From: Candidatus Binatia bacterium
GTDB taxonomy: Bacteria > Desulfobacterota > Binatia > UBA9968
Length of the DNA stretch: 54,406 bases
NCBI GenBank assembly: GCA_036504975.1
Contig: DASXUF010000170.1
Location: 1 to 54,406 of the forward strand
Reading direction: 5' to 3'
Below the pieces are notes generated by a model, which saw only the letters and a list, made by a program, of their open reading frames with translations, was not told the origin of the DNA and did no database searches. Positions within the stretch are counted from its first letter, which is position 1. The number at the start of each line of letters is the position of its first letter. Positions 40,134-49,360 of this stretch are shown here, in pieces. Position numbers and translations under genes: made by a program.

Positions 40134-41472
40134 GAGTCTGCGCGGTAGAACGTGCATGCACAGCGCGGTGAGTTGCAGAAGTTCCTATGATAGGCGCGCT
40201 TTGAACCTGTGCCTTAGTCAAAACTTTACCACAGGTACATGCAGACACTCACCGGCGCACTCCCCGCCTTTTTCGACGCGGGGCGAAATCGATTTCATGT
40301 TCCAAGGACCCACAGCCGACGCACGTTTATGGCCAAGCACACCAAGCTCCATTCGCCTCGGACTTTACTCAACCCGCGTAAACTGAATTGGCGGAATCCG
40401 AGCACATGCTTGATCCAGCCAAATACCGGCTCGGGGATGACCTTTCGCCGCCGGTAAGACGCCATTCCCTCCGGGCTCGCCAGCCGCTCGGCCATACGTG
40501 CGCTAGCTGGATAGAACTTCGGATCGATCGTCGCCTGCTGCTTGCCTTCACGACCCAAGGCCACCAACACCTCTACTCCTTTTTCTTCCAGCACGGCAAA
40601 GGCTTGCTCAGAGCGATACCCCGCATCCGCTAGCGCTCGCTCGGGCAACCGCCCGACATTTTTCTTGACCGCCTCCATCATCGGCAAAAGCTCTCCATTG
40701 TCGGCCGCGTTATTGGTGATCGCGCTGGCCACGATGATCCGACTCTGCCCGTCAACCGCCGCCTGCGCGTTATAGCACTGCTCAATGCCCAAAGGCAACT
40801 CCTCATCGGCTTGATCCACACCGAAACGCCTGTCCTCTTGGGCATCGGTTGTGCGGGCGCGCTCCAACAGCGCTTCAATTTTCCGCCTAAGCTCTTGCTC
40901 CTGCTCCTTCATGCGCCCATAGCTCATCGCCTTGTGCTTGCTCGCATTAGCCTTAATCTTGGTGCCGTCCAATCCAATCACCCCAAGCTTCACCAACCCC
41001 AACTCTCTTGCCAGCCTAACCACCTGCACAAACAATTCGGTGAGCTCCGACAAATGTCGAACCCGAAAATCACAGATCGTGCGATGCGAGGGAAAATTCC
41101 CCGCCCCGAGCATCCGAAACGCTACATCCTCGAACAACTTCCTTGCGATCTTGTGCGAAGAGAACACTCCCGTGGCATACCCGTACACCAAAACCTTCAC
41201 CAGCATCGCCGGGTCATACGCTGGTTACGCCGCCCATCGCCTTCATAAGGAGCATAAAATTCCTGCAAGTCTAGCTGATCGATTATTTCCATCACAAAAT
41301 ACGCCAAGTGATTCTCAGGCAACCATTCTGAAACCGAAGGCGGCAGCAAAAAGTCCTGCTTCGGCTCGTAGGGAAGGAAGGATGTCGGCATCGCTTAGAC
41401 CTCTCTCATGAGATTTCCCTCGGTTATACTCGTTTCCTGATCACGTGCAAGAAATTTCTGCCGCGCAGACTC
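40134..41472 (-). mobile_element. IS1182-like insertion sequence, 1339 bp, complete ends
   Basis: The 17-bp terminal inverted repeats are GAGTCTGCGCGGTAGAA (40134-40150) and the complement of TTCTGCCGCGCAGACTC (41456-41472). They match at 16 of 17 positions. Both ends are flanked by CTAG. The transposase reads on the minus strand and has one frameshift. The 160 bp between the left end and the transposase stop hold no gene. The element sits inside the decarboxylase pseudogene. Confidence 0.9.
40295..41391 (-). pseudogene. IS1182-family DDE transposase, single frameshift
   Basis: The N-terminal piece (41391 down to 41197, MPTSFLPYEPKQDFLLPPSV) and the main piece (41206 down to 40295, 303 aa) are in different frames. 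One missing base near 41215 separates GRRNQ from YDPAMLVKVLVYGYATGVFS. The main part holds LGVIGLDGTKIKANASKHKA (first Asp), ITNNAADNGELLPMM and ALADAGYRS (second Asp). VFGWIKHVLGFRQFSLRGL closes the catalytic set. Either the transposase is dead or it needs a frameshift; family members normally use a single frame. Confidence 0.88.
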
Positions 41473-41666
41473 CTAGCCCGTCTCTGGGGCGGCCGTGGCT
41501 TTCGGGTGGAAACTGTGGCACAGTTGCGCCGAGCCCTCGAGAGGCGGCCAAGAGTTCCTCTTTCGCAATTATGGAGGTCATGACCGGCTCCGGGGACCTT
41601 TCTCCGATTACGCTGAAATATATTCGCGCTTCGGCCAAAAAGGCGCAGATCAAAAACCAGGCTTGA
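41473..41666 (+). pseudogene. Thiamine-diphosphate-dependent decarboxylase, 3' part
   Basis: It begins with the right CTAG duplicate. Reading across the empty site gives YAELARLWGGRGFRVETVA, then a frameshift near 41545 into KSSSFAIMEVMTGSGDLSP and the end KKAQIKNQA with TGA at 41666. This is the expected C-terminus of the enzyme whose N-terminal part lies at 38736-40133. Confidence 0.85.
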
Positions 41667-41698
41667 GTCGGCGTGTTTTCGCGACCTATACTTAATCC

Positions 41699-42844
41699 AT
41701 GATCGATCAAGAGCGCCTCAAGAATCTGCTCATCGAATTGATCCGTATCGACAGCCTCTCGCGTAAAGAGCAAGCCGTGGCGATGCGCTTAAAGCGGGAG
41801 CTGGAAGGTCTGGGCGCCGAGGTCTGGATCGACGATGCCGGAGAAAAGGTCGGCGGCAACGTCGGCAATCTGATCGCACATTGGGACGGCGGCACGCCGG
41901 GCGCACGGCCTTTTCTACTTTCGGCCCACATGGATACGGTGGCTCCGGGAGAGGGGATTACGCCGGTGCTCGAAGGAACTATTTTGCGAAGCGACGGGCG
42001 GACTGTGCTCGGCGGGGACGACAAAAGCGGCGTCGCCATCATCTGCGAGGTGCTGCGGGTCTTGACGGAGAAAAAACTTCCCTGCGGCGGCATCGATGTG
42101 GTATTCACCATCTGCGAGGAGGCGGGTCTTATCGGCGCGAAGTGCCTTGACGTGGCCCGCTTACGGGCGCGCACCGGTCTCGTGCTCGACAGCGACTCCG
42201 TCGGATTCCTTTTTACCAAGGCACCGGCGGCCAACCGCTTCGAGTTTCTCGTCCACGGTCTGGAAGCGCATGCCGGTGTTTGTCCCGAAAAGGGTATCAG
42301 CGCGATTCAAATCGCCGCCGAGGGCGTCTCCCGCATGAAGCTCGGCAGGATCGACGCCGAGACCACGGCTAACATCGGCGTGATCGAAGGCGGAGTAGCA
42401 GTCAATATCATTCCCAACTCCGTGCTGCTCAAAGGCGAGGCCCGAAGCCACAACGAGGAAAAGCTCAAGCAACAAACCGCGCACATGATTCGCTCTCTCG
42501 AAGAAGCGGCCGCGCGACACGAGCTGAAGTTCGACGGGCAAGTCTTCCGCGCCAGCGTCGAGGCGAAAGTCGAGCGGGATTACGACCGTCTGGACGTGTC
42601 CGACGACTCACCGCTCGTGCGTCTGGTCCGCGCGGCGGGCAAGAATCTCGGCGTAGAGGTCAGCACACAGGCGACCGGAGGCGGCTGCGATGCCAACGTT
42701 TTCAACAAAAAAGGCCTCGAAGTGGCGAACCTGTCCACGGGGATGCGCGAGATTCATACTGTCAAAGAATGGCTCGACCTGAACGATCTCTATCTGTCCG
42801 CCCGGATGGTTTTGGAGATCGTTCGACTAAACGCTCAAAGTTAA
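41699..42844 (+). CDS. M20-family peptidase (tripeptidase T-like)
   Basis: This 381-aa cytosolic metallopeptidase has the zinc-site motifs LLSAHMDTVAPGEG (about 73-86), GGDDKSGVAI (about 107-116) and the catalytic acidic pair in FTICEEAGLIGAKC. LDSDSVGFL and the late GGGCDANVFNKKG and REIHTVKEW complete the site. The dimerisation (lid) domain is about 175-290. The substrate is probably small peptides or N-acyl amino acids. It starts 32 bp after the decayed decarboxylase. No ribosome site is evident. Confidence 0.93.
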   Translation: MIDQERLKNLLIELIRIDSLSRKEQAVAMRLKRELEGLGAEVWIDDAGEKVGGNVGNLIAHWDGGTPGARPFLLSAHMDTVAPGEGITPVLEGTILRSDGRTVLGGDDKSGVAIICEVLRVLTEKKLPCGGIDVVFTICEEAGLIGAKCLDVARLRARTGLVLDSDSVGFLFTKAPAANRFEFLVHGLEAHAGVCPEKGISAIQIAAEGVSRMKLGRIDAETTANIGVIEGGVAVNIIPNSVLLKGEARSHNEEKLKQQTAHMIRSLEEAAARHELKFDGQVFRASVEAKVERDYDRLDVSDDSPLVRLVRAAGKNLGVEVSTQATGGGCDANVFNKKGLEVANLSTGMREIHTVKEWLDLNDLYLSARMVLEIVRLNAQS

Positions 42845-42928
42845 CAGTTTCGCGTCTCGAGTTTCGAGTGAGCGAAATCATCTCCCTCTCGGAGCCCGAA
42901 ACTCTGAACCCGAAACATCGCATTAGTT

Positions 42929-44374
42929 ATGGACGGAGAAGAAATCGGGCTGCTGCTCAGGCAAGAGCGCGGACAGTTTCTCGAGTTTCTCAGCGCCTAC
43001 GAATACAAAAAAGCTTCAGCGCAAAAAAAAACCAGCGACGATTTAGCCCGCGACATCGCCCGCCTGGTCGGCGGCATGGCGAACGCCGACGGCGGCGTCC
43101 TCCTCATCGGCGTCGAGCCGGACAAGAGCGTCACCGGAATACCCCACTCTCCAGACGAGATCCAGGCGCTGATCCAATCGCCGCAGACTTCTTTGCGCCC
43201 TTCGCTCAATCTTTCGTGCCAGCGAATCCAGCTCGGCAACCTTTTGCTGATTAAATTCGAGGTCGCCGCCAGCTCCGAAGTGCACCGGATCGCCGGCGGC
43301 CGGGCATTCTATCGAATTGCCACGGAGAATCCCGCGCTCCCTCCGGAACAGATCCAAAGCTTAAAGGAGAGCAAGAGACACGTCTTCTACGAGCGCCAAC
43401 ATGTTTTGCAAGCCACCCTCGAAGACCTGGACATGGCGGCGGTCGCCGCCGTCGCGGAAAAAGTAAGCGATCCCCGGAACCCTCAGACGGTGCTGAGCCA
43501 CGCGTACCATCTCATTGATGACTCCCGACTGAAACCGACGTTGACGACGGCGGCGCTGCTGTTGTTCGCCAAGGATCCGTCGCGCTGGCACCCTCGCTGC
43601 GGCATCGACTTCGTCAAATACGAGGGGACGGAAAGGCAACACGGCAGCGCGTTCAACGTGGTCAAGCGCATCCGCTTCGAAGCTCCTCTGTGCCGTCTGA
43701 TCGACGAGACGGTCGGCCGCGTGAAGGAGCACATCCGCGAGCGAACCATATTGCATGATTTGTTTTTTCGCGAACGCCTGGAGTATCCGATCTTCGCCTG
43801 GCAGGAGGCGCTGGTTAACGCGGTCGCCCACCGGGACTACAGCTTAACCGGCGCTCCGGTGGAGCTCTGGATGTTCGACGACCGCATCGAAGTGCGCAGT
43901 CCCGGGCTGCCGCCCTCCCCCGTTACCATCGAGCACCTTCACCGGCAGCAAAAAGTGCACTTCTCGCGCAATCCGTTGCTCGTGCGCGTGCTCGCCGACC
44001 TCGGTTATCTGAGAGAAATGGGAGAAGGAATTCCGCGGATGTTTCAGGAAATGGAGCGACACGGACTCCAGGCGCCGGAGTTTTCCACCGCAGGTTTTGT
44101 CTTCACCGTAACGCTCCGCAATACGCCGATCTACGACGGCGCGACGCTCCGATGGCTCAACCAGTTCGGCACGACGACGGTGAACCTACGCCAGCGGCGC
44201 TTGTTGGCGTATGCTTATTCGCACGGAAAATCATTTTCCACGACGGATTATCAGCGGGTCGCCGAGGTGGACCGTGACACCGCATACCGCGAGATCCGCG
44301 TGATGGTCAAGCAAGGAATCGTCGCTCCGGTCAAGCCCAAGAGCAGGAGTTACCGGATCATCGAGCGGCTCTAA
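42929..44374 (+). CDS. AlbA_2/Schlafen-like ATP-binding regulator with HATPase_c_4 and winged helix
   Basis: This 481-aa protein has an N-terminal AlbA_2-type region (DLARDIARLVGGMANADGGVL, from about 37, then LIGVEPDKSVTGI). A linker follows, then a GHKL-like domain about 285-385 with QEALVNAVAHRDYS (N-box), VRSPGLPPSPV (G1) and MGEGIPRMFQEME (G2). A C-terminal winged-helix region (about 420-475) includes FSTTDYQRVAEVDRDTAYRE. Such proteins are usually annotated as transcriptional regulators, and some act near defence or mobile genes. Its stop overlaps the methyltransferase ATG (TAATG), so the two are translationally coupled. Confidence 0.88.
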   Translation: MDGEEIGLLLRQERGQFLEFLSAYEYKKASAQKKTSDDLARDIARLVGGMANADGGVLLIGVEPDKSVTGIPHSPDEIQALIQSPQTSLRPSLNLSCQRIQLGNLLLIKFEVAASSEVHRIAGGRAFYRIATENPALPPEQIQSLKESKRHVFYERQHVLQATLEDLDMAAVAAVAEKVSDPRNPQTVLSHAYHLIDDSRLKPTLTTAALLLFAKDPSRWHPRCGIDFVKYEGTERQHGSAFNVVKRIRFEAPLCRLIDETVGRVKEHIRERTILHDLFFRERLEYPIFAWQEALVNAVAHRDYSLTGAPVELWMFDDRIEVRSPGLPPSPVTIEHLHRQQKVHFSRNPLLVRVLADLGYLREMGEGIPRMFQEMERHGLQAPEFSTAGFVFTVTLRNTPIYDGATLRWLNQFGTTTVNLRQRRLLAYAYSHGKSFSTTDYQRVAEVDRDTAYREIRVMVKQGIVAPVKPKSRSYRIIERL

Positions 44375-45363
44375 TGAATTTTTCTGAGTTGGCAAAACTC
44401 GCCGGCAGCTACGTGGAAGCTCGGGCGATCCAGGCGGCGCTGGAACTCGGCGTCTTTGAGGCTCTGATCAATTCACAGGAGGCGGGCGGTATCGCCGCCG
44501 CGATCCGTTGCGACGCTCGCGCCACGAAGCTTCTCCTGAACGCTCTGATCTCGATCGGTCTTCTGACTCGGGAAGAATCCGTTTACTCTCTCAACGAAAC
44601 CTCTTCGACTTATCTGTTGAAGGGCTCGCCGACTTATCTCGGCGGGATGATCCTGTTCGATTCTTCGCTCTGGAAAATTTGGGGCGATTTGGAAAAAAGC
44701 GTGCGCAGCGGAAAGCCGGCGCGAACGCCGGACATGTATCAAAGCGATCCAAATGAAACCGAACGGTTCATCGACGCCATGGACTCGCTCGTCCGGGCCC
44801 GCGGCGACGCGGAGATGCTCGCGGAGGCGCTCGATCTTAGCGAAGTCGGCGCGCTGCTCGACGTAGGCTCCGGTCCCGCCACCTATCCGATCTTTCTCTG
44901 CCGCAAACACTCTGACCTGCGAGTGACTGTCTTCGACCTCGGCGCCACACTGAAGGCTACCGAAAGGTTCGTGGACGCCTCCGGCGTAGGCGATCGCATC
45001 AGGCTCGTTCAAGGCGATTACCGGCGCGACCCGATCCCGGACAAGTATCAAGTGGCTTTTCTCTCCAACATCATTCACGGCGAGGGCGCCGAGGAGAATG
45101 AGAAGCTGATGGCAAAGCTCTACGCCTGCCTCGAGCGGGACGGCACCATCATCATCAAGGATCACATCCTGGACGATTCTCTGGCGCGCCCAAGCCACGG
45201 CGCACTGTTCTCTCTGCTCATGCTGCTCACAACCGAGCGAGGGAGGTGCTATTCTTTTAACGAAGTAAAAGGTTGGCTGGAGAAAGCCGGGTTTCAACGA
45301 GTCCGCGAGGTTCCCCTTCCTCCGCCGCTTACTTCTTCCCTCGTGATCGGAATGAAGCCTTAG
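44374..45363 (+). CDS. SAM-dependent O-methyltransferase, dimerisation plus catalytic domains
   Basis: This 329-aa protein has an N-terminal winged-helix dimerisation domain (AIQAALELGVFEALI, ATKLLLNALISIGLLT). The class I SAM-binding domain follows, with motif LLDVGSGPATYPIFL (about 161-175), the acidic VFDLGATL, and GDYRRDPIPDKYQVAFLSN. The late IIKDHILDD and a TTERGRCYSFNEVKGWLEKA segment are typical of methyltransferase family 2 (caffeate OMT/BchU-like). The catalytic His may be that of NIIHGEG. The substrate is unknown. Confidence 0.88.
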   Translation: MNFSELAKLAGSYVEARAIQAALELGVFEALINSQEAGGIAAAIRCDARATKLLLNALISIGLLTREESVYSLNETSSTYLLKGSPTYLGGMILFDSSLWKIWGDLEKSVRSGKPARTPDMYQSDPNETERFIDAMDSLVRARGDAEMLAEALDLSEVGALLDVGSGPATYPIFLCRKHSDLRVTVFDLGATLKATERFVDASGVGDRIRLVQGDYRRDPIPDKYQVAFLSNIIHGEGAEENEKLMAKLYACLERDGTIIIKDHILDDSLARPSHGALFSLLMLLTTERGRCYSFNEVKGWLEKAGFQRVREVPLPPPLTSSLVIGMKP

Positions 45364-45380
45364 ATCGGAGAGCACGCCAT

Positions 45381-45689
45381 TTGAGCGCTTCGGAAGAGAC
45401 AGAACAAAACCGGCTCAAGTCGATCATCGACGCCTACCGCCCCATCTGTCTGTGCAACAAAATTCGCCAAGGCACCGTCGTCAAGGCCATTCAAGGCGGC
45501 GCCGATAGCTTCGACAAAGTCAGCCGGAGAACCGGTGTGGGAACCGGGCCATGCGGGGCGGCCAGATGCGGGCCGATGGTGCGCGGAATGCTGGGCGAAG
45601 AGGTCGCGGCCTGCCGCGACTGCGGCTGGTCGATCCTCAAATCGACCGCGCCGCCGGTTTGCCCGCGCTGCCACAGCGACCAATCTTGA
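45381..45689 (+). CDS. BFD-like [2Fe-2S]-binding domain plus zinc ribbon
   Basis: This 102-aa protein has a BFD-type domain with the cysteine pattern CLCNK ... GPCGAARCG (about 20-65), similar to the 2Fe-2S domains of bacterioferritin-associated ferredoxin and NirB/CopZ. A second pair set, CRDCG ... CPRCH (about 76-97), forms a rubredoxin-like ribbon. Start TTG (LSASEE) with GGAGA upstream is preferred, because longer versions enter the methyltransferase gene. It is probably a small electron carrier or iron sensor. Confidence 0.75.
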   Translation: MSASEETEQNRLKSIIDAYRPICLCNKIRQGTVVKAIQGGADSFDKVSRRTGVGTGPCGAARCGPMVRGMLGEEVAACRDCGWSILKSTAPPVCPRCHSDQS

Positions 45690-45758
45690 TGGTCAGCGGA
45701 CGCTAAAAGTGGCAGGGTTAAAACCCAAATGGTATGGTACGGGCTGACAGAGGCGTAG

Positions 45759-46196
45759 ATGGCAAGCGCGATTGAGGGCATCGATCACGTCGGCGTGGTC
45801 GCCTCGGACATGGACCGGGCAATTCACTTTTACACTTCGCTCCTCGGCTTTTCTTTGCTCGCCCGCTACAGACCGAAGACGACTTACCATCGGGAGATGG
45901 CCTATCTCCGATTTCCCGGAAGCTCCGGCGCCAAGCTCGAGCTTTACACGCTGGCTCAGCCGCCGGCCGGAGAGCCGAGCTATGATTACAAGCTGGGAAT
46001 GAGAGAAATCGCGCTGCGTGTACAGGATGTCGCGCGCGAGGTCGAGCGCTTGAGAAGCGCGGGCATCGAGATTCTTGCCGAGCCCGTCCGCTCTGAGGCT
46101 CCCGGCGTGCCGGAAGATTCTCCCGTAAAGCGGCGTACCAGAGCCGCCATCAAAGCTCCCGATGGAGTCATCATCGGACTTTATAGTTGGGGATGA
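45759..46196 (+). CDS. VOC-family protein (methylmalonyl-CoA epimerase/glyoxalase-like)
   Basis: This 145-aa single VOC module begins [20 protein letters not shown] with metal His10. It has [19 protein letters not shown] (Glu ligand) and [24 protein letters not shown]-terminal [19 protein letters not shown] gives the second acidic or polar set. The reaction is not identifiable. The stop overlaps an in-frame ATG of the following CobW gene, indicating coupling. Confidence 0.87.
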   Translation: MASAIEGIDHVGVVASDMDRAIHFYTSLLGFSLLARYRPKTTYHREMAYLRFPGSSGAKLELYTLAQPPAGEPSYDYKLGMREIALRVQDVAREVERLRSAGIEILAEPVRSEAPGVPEDSPVKRRTRAAIKAPDGVIIGLYSWG

Positions 46197-46204
46197 GAAT
46201 TAAG

Positions 46205-47461
46205 ATGTCTCGAAGCAGCGATGAAAGAATCCCGGTCACCGTGCTCACAGGATTTCTGGGAGCCGGAAAGACCACGCTGTTAAATCGCATCCTCACGACC
46301 GAGCACGGCCGGCGCGTCGCCGTCATCGTCAACGAGTTCGGCGAGGTCGGCATCGATCATCATCTCCTGATCTCATCCGACCAGGAGATCGTCCAGATGA
46401 ACAACGGCTGCATCTGCTGCACGGTGCGCGGCGATCTCCTCCGCACCCTCTTCCGGCTCCTCGAACAAAAGTCGACATTCGACACGCTGATGATCGAAAC
46501 GACGGGACTAGCTGACCCGGCGCCGGTAGTGCAGACTTTTTTCATCGACGAGCGCATCCGCAGTGAATTCCAGCTTAACGGCGTCGTCACCGTAGTGGAC
46601 TCCAAGCACGTCTGGCAGCAAATCGATCACTCCCCTGAGGCGCGCGAGCAGATAGCCTTCGCCGATCTGGTGCTGCTGAACAAGATCGACTTGATTTCCC
46701 CGGAAGACTTGTCCGAACTGGAATACAAGATCAGGAATCTCAACGGCGCGGCGCGAATCTGCCAGACGAAAAACTCCGACGTCGATATCGCGACCGTCCT
46801 CGATCTCCGCAGTCTCGCGCTGGAAGCCAAAGCGCAAAACCATTCCGACGATCACCGCCACACCGAGGACATTTCCACGGTTTCCGCTGTGACGGCGGGC
46901 GATCTCGACGGCCTCAAGGTGAGCGAGTGGTTCCGCTCCGTCATCAACGAGCAGGGCGCGAATATTCTTCGCATGAAGGGCATCCTCAACCTCCGCGGCG
47001 ACCCGGATCAGTTCGTCTTTCAAGGAGTTCACATGCTCTTCGATGGACGGCCCGGCAGGCGATGGGAAAAAGACGAGGAGAGAACCAACCGGCTGGTGTT
47101 TATCGGAAGGAATCTCGACGAAGAAAAGATCGTCGGCGGCTTCAAAGCCTGCTTGGCATCGGGGAACGGCCAGGCTTCAACGGGAGTCGATCCCTTCGGC
47201 CGCGACCCGCTGGACACATCGAACTTTACGATCGATCAGATACGATACTGGACCCGAGATAATCTTCAGTTCCCGCCCGACGCGCCGATCGTCGTCAAAG
47301 AAGTCCCCTGCGTCAAACCCGGCTGCCCGCCGATCGAAACCGCTATCATCGTCTTCCTCAAAGGCGAGCCTCCCCGATTTTTCAAGATTCAACGCACCAT
47401 CAACGACGTCACCTTCGACGACGTATACAATTTGATCGAGAATCCCCTCCCCTGCTGCTGA
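46205..47461 (+). CDS. CobW/COG0523 GTPase (metallochaperone type) with cysteine-rich C-terminal extension
   Basis: This 418-aa protein has P-loop [12 protein letters not shown] (about 15-26), NEFGEVGID, the metal-binding GCICC (CxCC), [11 protein letters not shown] and NKID. A His-containing linker ([10 protein letters not shown]) and the CobW C-terminal domain follow. Residues about 350-418 are an additional module with CVKPGC and a terminal CC, resembling a small separate family (VxCxxPGCPPxET). The G3E GTPases insert Zn, Co or similar metals into client enzymes. The client is unknown; a VOC metalloprotein is next door. An ATG at 46193 is an alternative start. Confidence 0.9.
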   Translation: MSRSSDERIPVTVLTGFLGAGKTTLLNRILTTEHGRRVAVIVNEFGEVGIDHHLLISSDQEIVQMNNGCICCTVRGDLLRTLFRLLEQKSTFDTLMIETTGLADPAPVVQTFFIDERIRSEFQLNGVVTVVDSKHVWQQIDHSPEAREQIAFADLVLLNKIDLISPEDLSELEYKIRNLNGAARICQTKNSDVDIATVLDLRSLALEAKAQNHSDDHRHTEDISTVSAVTAGDLDGLKVSEWFRSVINEQGANILRMKGILNLRGDPDQFVFQGVHMLFDGRPGRRWEKDEERTNRLVFIGRNLDEEKIVGGFKACLASGNGQASTGVDPFGRDPLDTSNFTIDQIRYWTRDNLQFPPDAPIVVKEVPCVKPGCPPIETAIIVFLKGEPPRFFKIQRTINDVTFDDVYNLIENPLPCC

Positions 47462-47472
47462 GAGAACAAAAC

Positions 47473-47832
47473 TTACATTAAGAAAAGCGGGGTCGGTCGG
47501 AGCTTCCCAGTTCTGGGATCAAGACTAAACCCGAGCGACTCTAGAGCAACAACGCCTAGAAGCGAGCCATCGCTCTTTTCGCCGAAGATGACCGGGGTTG
47601 GAGCCTGACGGCCATTGATGCGGATAAACGCGTTGCCTACGTCTCGTGTGATCGTCGATCCATCGGCCAGAGTAAAAGTCTCGGTCCCATAGGGCCGGAT
47701 GCCTACAGACCTTAGAAGCTCCTTGGGCACGATACTGTACAAAGCACCCGTGTCAGCCAGGAGCTTTCTTCTTCTCTGACGTTTAAGGTCGGCGGGGTTG
47801 GCAATGGCTACGTTAACGTAGGTCAGGCCCAT
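47473..47832 (-). CDS. Retropepsin-like aspartic protease domain protein
   Basis: This 119-aa protein has a single pepsin half-lobe. The active-site triad DTGA is in LLADTGALYSIVPKELL (about 25-41), with a flap region ETFTLADGSTITRDVGNAFI and a second Gly-rich LLGVVALESLGF. It would act as a homodimer. It lies convergent to the CobW gene and is flanked on its other side by a partial copy of the cobW tail. A stand-alone clan AA protease of this size can also be part of a small mobile or toxin-antitoxin-like module, but no partner is visible. Confidence 0.8.
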   Translation of the reverse strand: MGLTYVNVAIANPADLKRQRRRKLLADTGALYSIVPKELLRSVGIRPYGTETFTLADGSTITRDVGNAFIRINGRQAPTPVIFGEKSDGSLLGVVALESLGFSLDPRTGKLRPTPLFLM

Positions 47833-47907
47833 AACGATTTTTTATAGACAAGACCGGACAAAGTCAACTGGACTGAGGTGCGCCACGCACTCGTCGCGAT
47901 CTTCCGC

Positions 47908-47956
47908 GATGTCACCTTCGACGACGTGTATAATCACCCCACTCCCCTGCTGCTGA
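47908..47956 (+). repeat. Partial duplicate of the cobW-gene 3' end
   Basis: GATGTCACCTTCGACGACGT through CCCCTGCTGCTGA closely matches 47405-47461 (the VTFDDVYN...PLPCC tail). There are several substitutions and an 8-base loss. The two copies flank the retropepsin-like gene in the same orientation. Confidence 0.75.
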
Positions 47957-48078
47957 TTCCGTATCTTCGAAAAAGGTTCTTGACCTAACCTGCGCTTTCG
48001 CAGTATGGATGCCAACCAGGCACCTAATTAACTTGCCTGGAAAGCGCCTATGGACACTGGCGAGTGCCGGCCTAGATA

Positions 48079-48270
48079 GGCTGCGGATGCTTCAAGGGAT
48101 ATAGCCAACGACTCGCAATTGTGGAACCGGTCTTTGCCAACATCTGCAGCACGCTGGGGCTCAGGCGATTCAGTTTACGAGGCAAGACCAAGGTGGACAC
48201 TCAGTGGAAACTCTTCTGCATTGTGCACAATCTATTAAAAATCCACCGCTATGCTCCGGGATTCACGTAA
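48079..48270 (+). pseudogene. DDE transposase C-terminal remnant
   Basis: An open stretch of 63 codons ends at TAA (48270). It encodes LAIVEPVFANICSTLGLRR, FSLRGKTKVDTQWKLFCIV and HNLLKIHRY. This is the closing Glu/arginine-rich segment of an IS4/IS1182-group transposase, related to but clearly different from the IS at 40134-41472. No N-terminal part is visible upstream. Confidence 0.75.
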
Positions 48271-49015
48271 TCGATGACGTAGGTGTAAATGGCACTGGCG
48301 GATCACGAGTCATGAACAAGCACAAGCAAGTTGAAAAGAAAATTGAGGGCGGGGTTCGTGATTAAGGTCTTTACCAATAAAAAGCCTTTTAAAAACCTAC
48401 TTTTTCTACAGGCTCGTTAGGCATTTTAGAACAGGAGAAGAGCCGTGCCCGATGCAAGCTGCCTTACGGAGAAGTATTCGGGGCTGGAATCGAACTTATG
48501 GACTCCGTGCATTTATAGTTTTTTCCGCAATCATCAGCCCGTATTGCCAGTGTCCGCTTGCATCGCCGCGCCATCCTCAAATGGGCCGTGGTACGAGTCC
48601 AGGAAACCGGCTCCCGATCTCAAAGGTCGTTGGAGAGCTCTTGCAGGAACCCGGCCCGGACGACTTTCTTATGCGAATTGGTGCGGCGTTTGGGCTCAAT
48701 CTTATCAACGCTCCTGGCCGCCACACGACGATGGGGGACATCGCTGGAATACGTCCTGATATAGCCCTATTACCATTCGAAGTTTGATGGCAATCAAGGT
48801 GCCGGAGGTGCCTATGTCGCTTGTGTGAACTGGCTTAACGAGATGGGCGTCCCTTGCGAGTATCTTGTGATCCATGCATCTCGTGGTGCGAATATCCTAC
48901 CCCCGCCAGTTGCGGCTCAAGCGCACGACGTTAGCTGCCAAGCCTTCAGCGCGAAGTAAGAAATTTATAAACCTACCTGATCGCGCGGGGTCAGGTGAGC
49001 TGAAAGTTTACAACT

Positions 49016-49351
49016 CTACTGTTCAGGTCGAACAGTAAAATCCACGCCGCCGCTCGGACCGGGCTTGAACGTGACCAGATAGCGAATCGGCTTGCCACAG
49101 CGGTCGATCGTCCAGCGCTCGATGGCGGTGTAATCCGCCGCCGTTGCCTTCTTGACGACCTCCGTATCGACGACCTTGCGCTCGCAGCGTTCCCCGCTGC
49201 CCGCCTCAAGGACTTGAATAATCTCCATCACGTCGCCCTGCACTTTCGGTGACGCTCTAGTTTTTTCAGGCACCGGCGCCGTCGCAGCCGCGCACGCCGC
49301 CAATACAAAAACGACCGGGAGGAGCGCAAAACACTTGATGCGCCGGACCAT
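49016..49351 (-). CDS. Small lipoprotein of unknown function
   Basis: This 111-aa protein has a lipoprotein signal. The charged start MVRRIK is followed by a hydrophobic stretch and lipobox LAAC (about 17-20). The mature part has two cysteines that could form a disulfide (ERCERK and DRCGK), and a beta-rich end TFKPGPSGGVDFTV. It sits 9 bp downstream of the EEP-hydrolase gene on the same strand and is probably cotranscribed. No family recognised. Confidence 0.75.
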   Translation of the reverse strand: MVRRIKCFALLPVVFVLAACAAATAPVPEKTRASPKVQGDVMEIIQVLEAGSGERCERKVVDTEVVKKATAADYTAIERWTIDRCGKPIRYLVTFKPGPSGGVDFTVRPEQ

Positions 49352-49360
49352 CTATCAAGC

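Larger units (their letters stand above)
47833..49015. other. Degenerate intergenic region
   Basis: These 1183 bp have no intact gene. They contain a partial copy of the cobW 3' end (47908-47956) and a transposase remnant (48079-48270). In 48445-48960, overlapping frames could join only by frameshifts; one gives TMGDIAGIRPDIALLPFEV and another ends in GAYVACVNWLNEMGVPCEY. I do not recognise those protein fragments. Confidence 0.65.

Noticed and set aside
40156-41248. Several + strand frames within the IS element
   Set aside because: They are antisense to the transposase.
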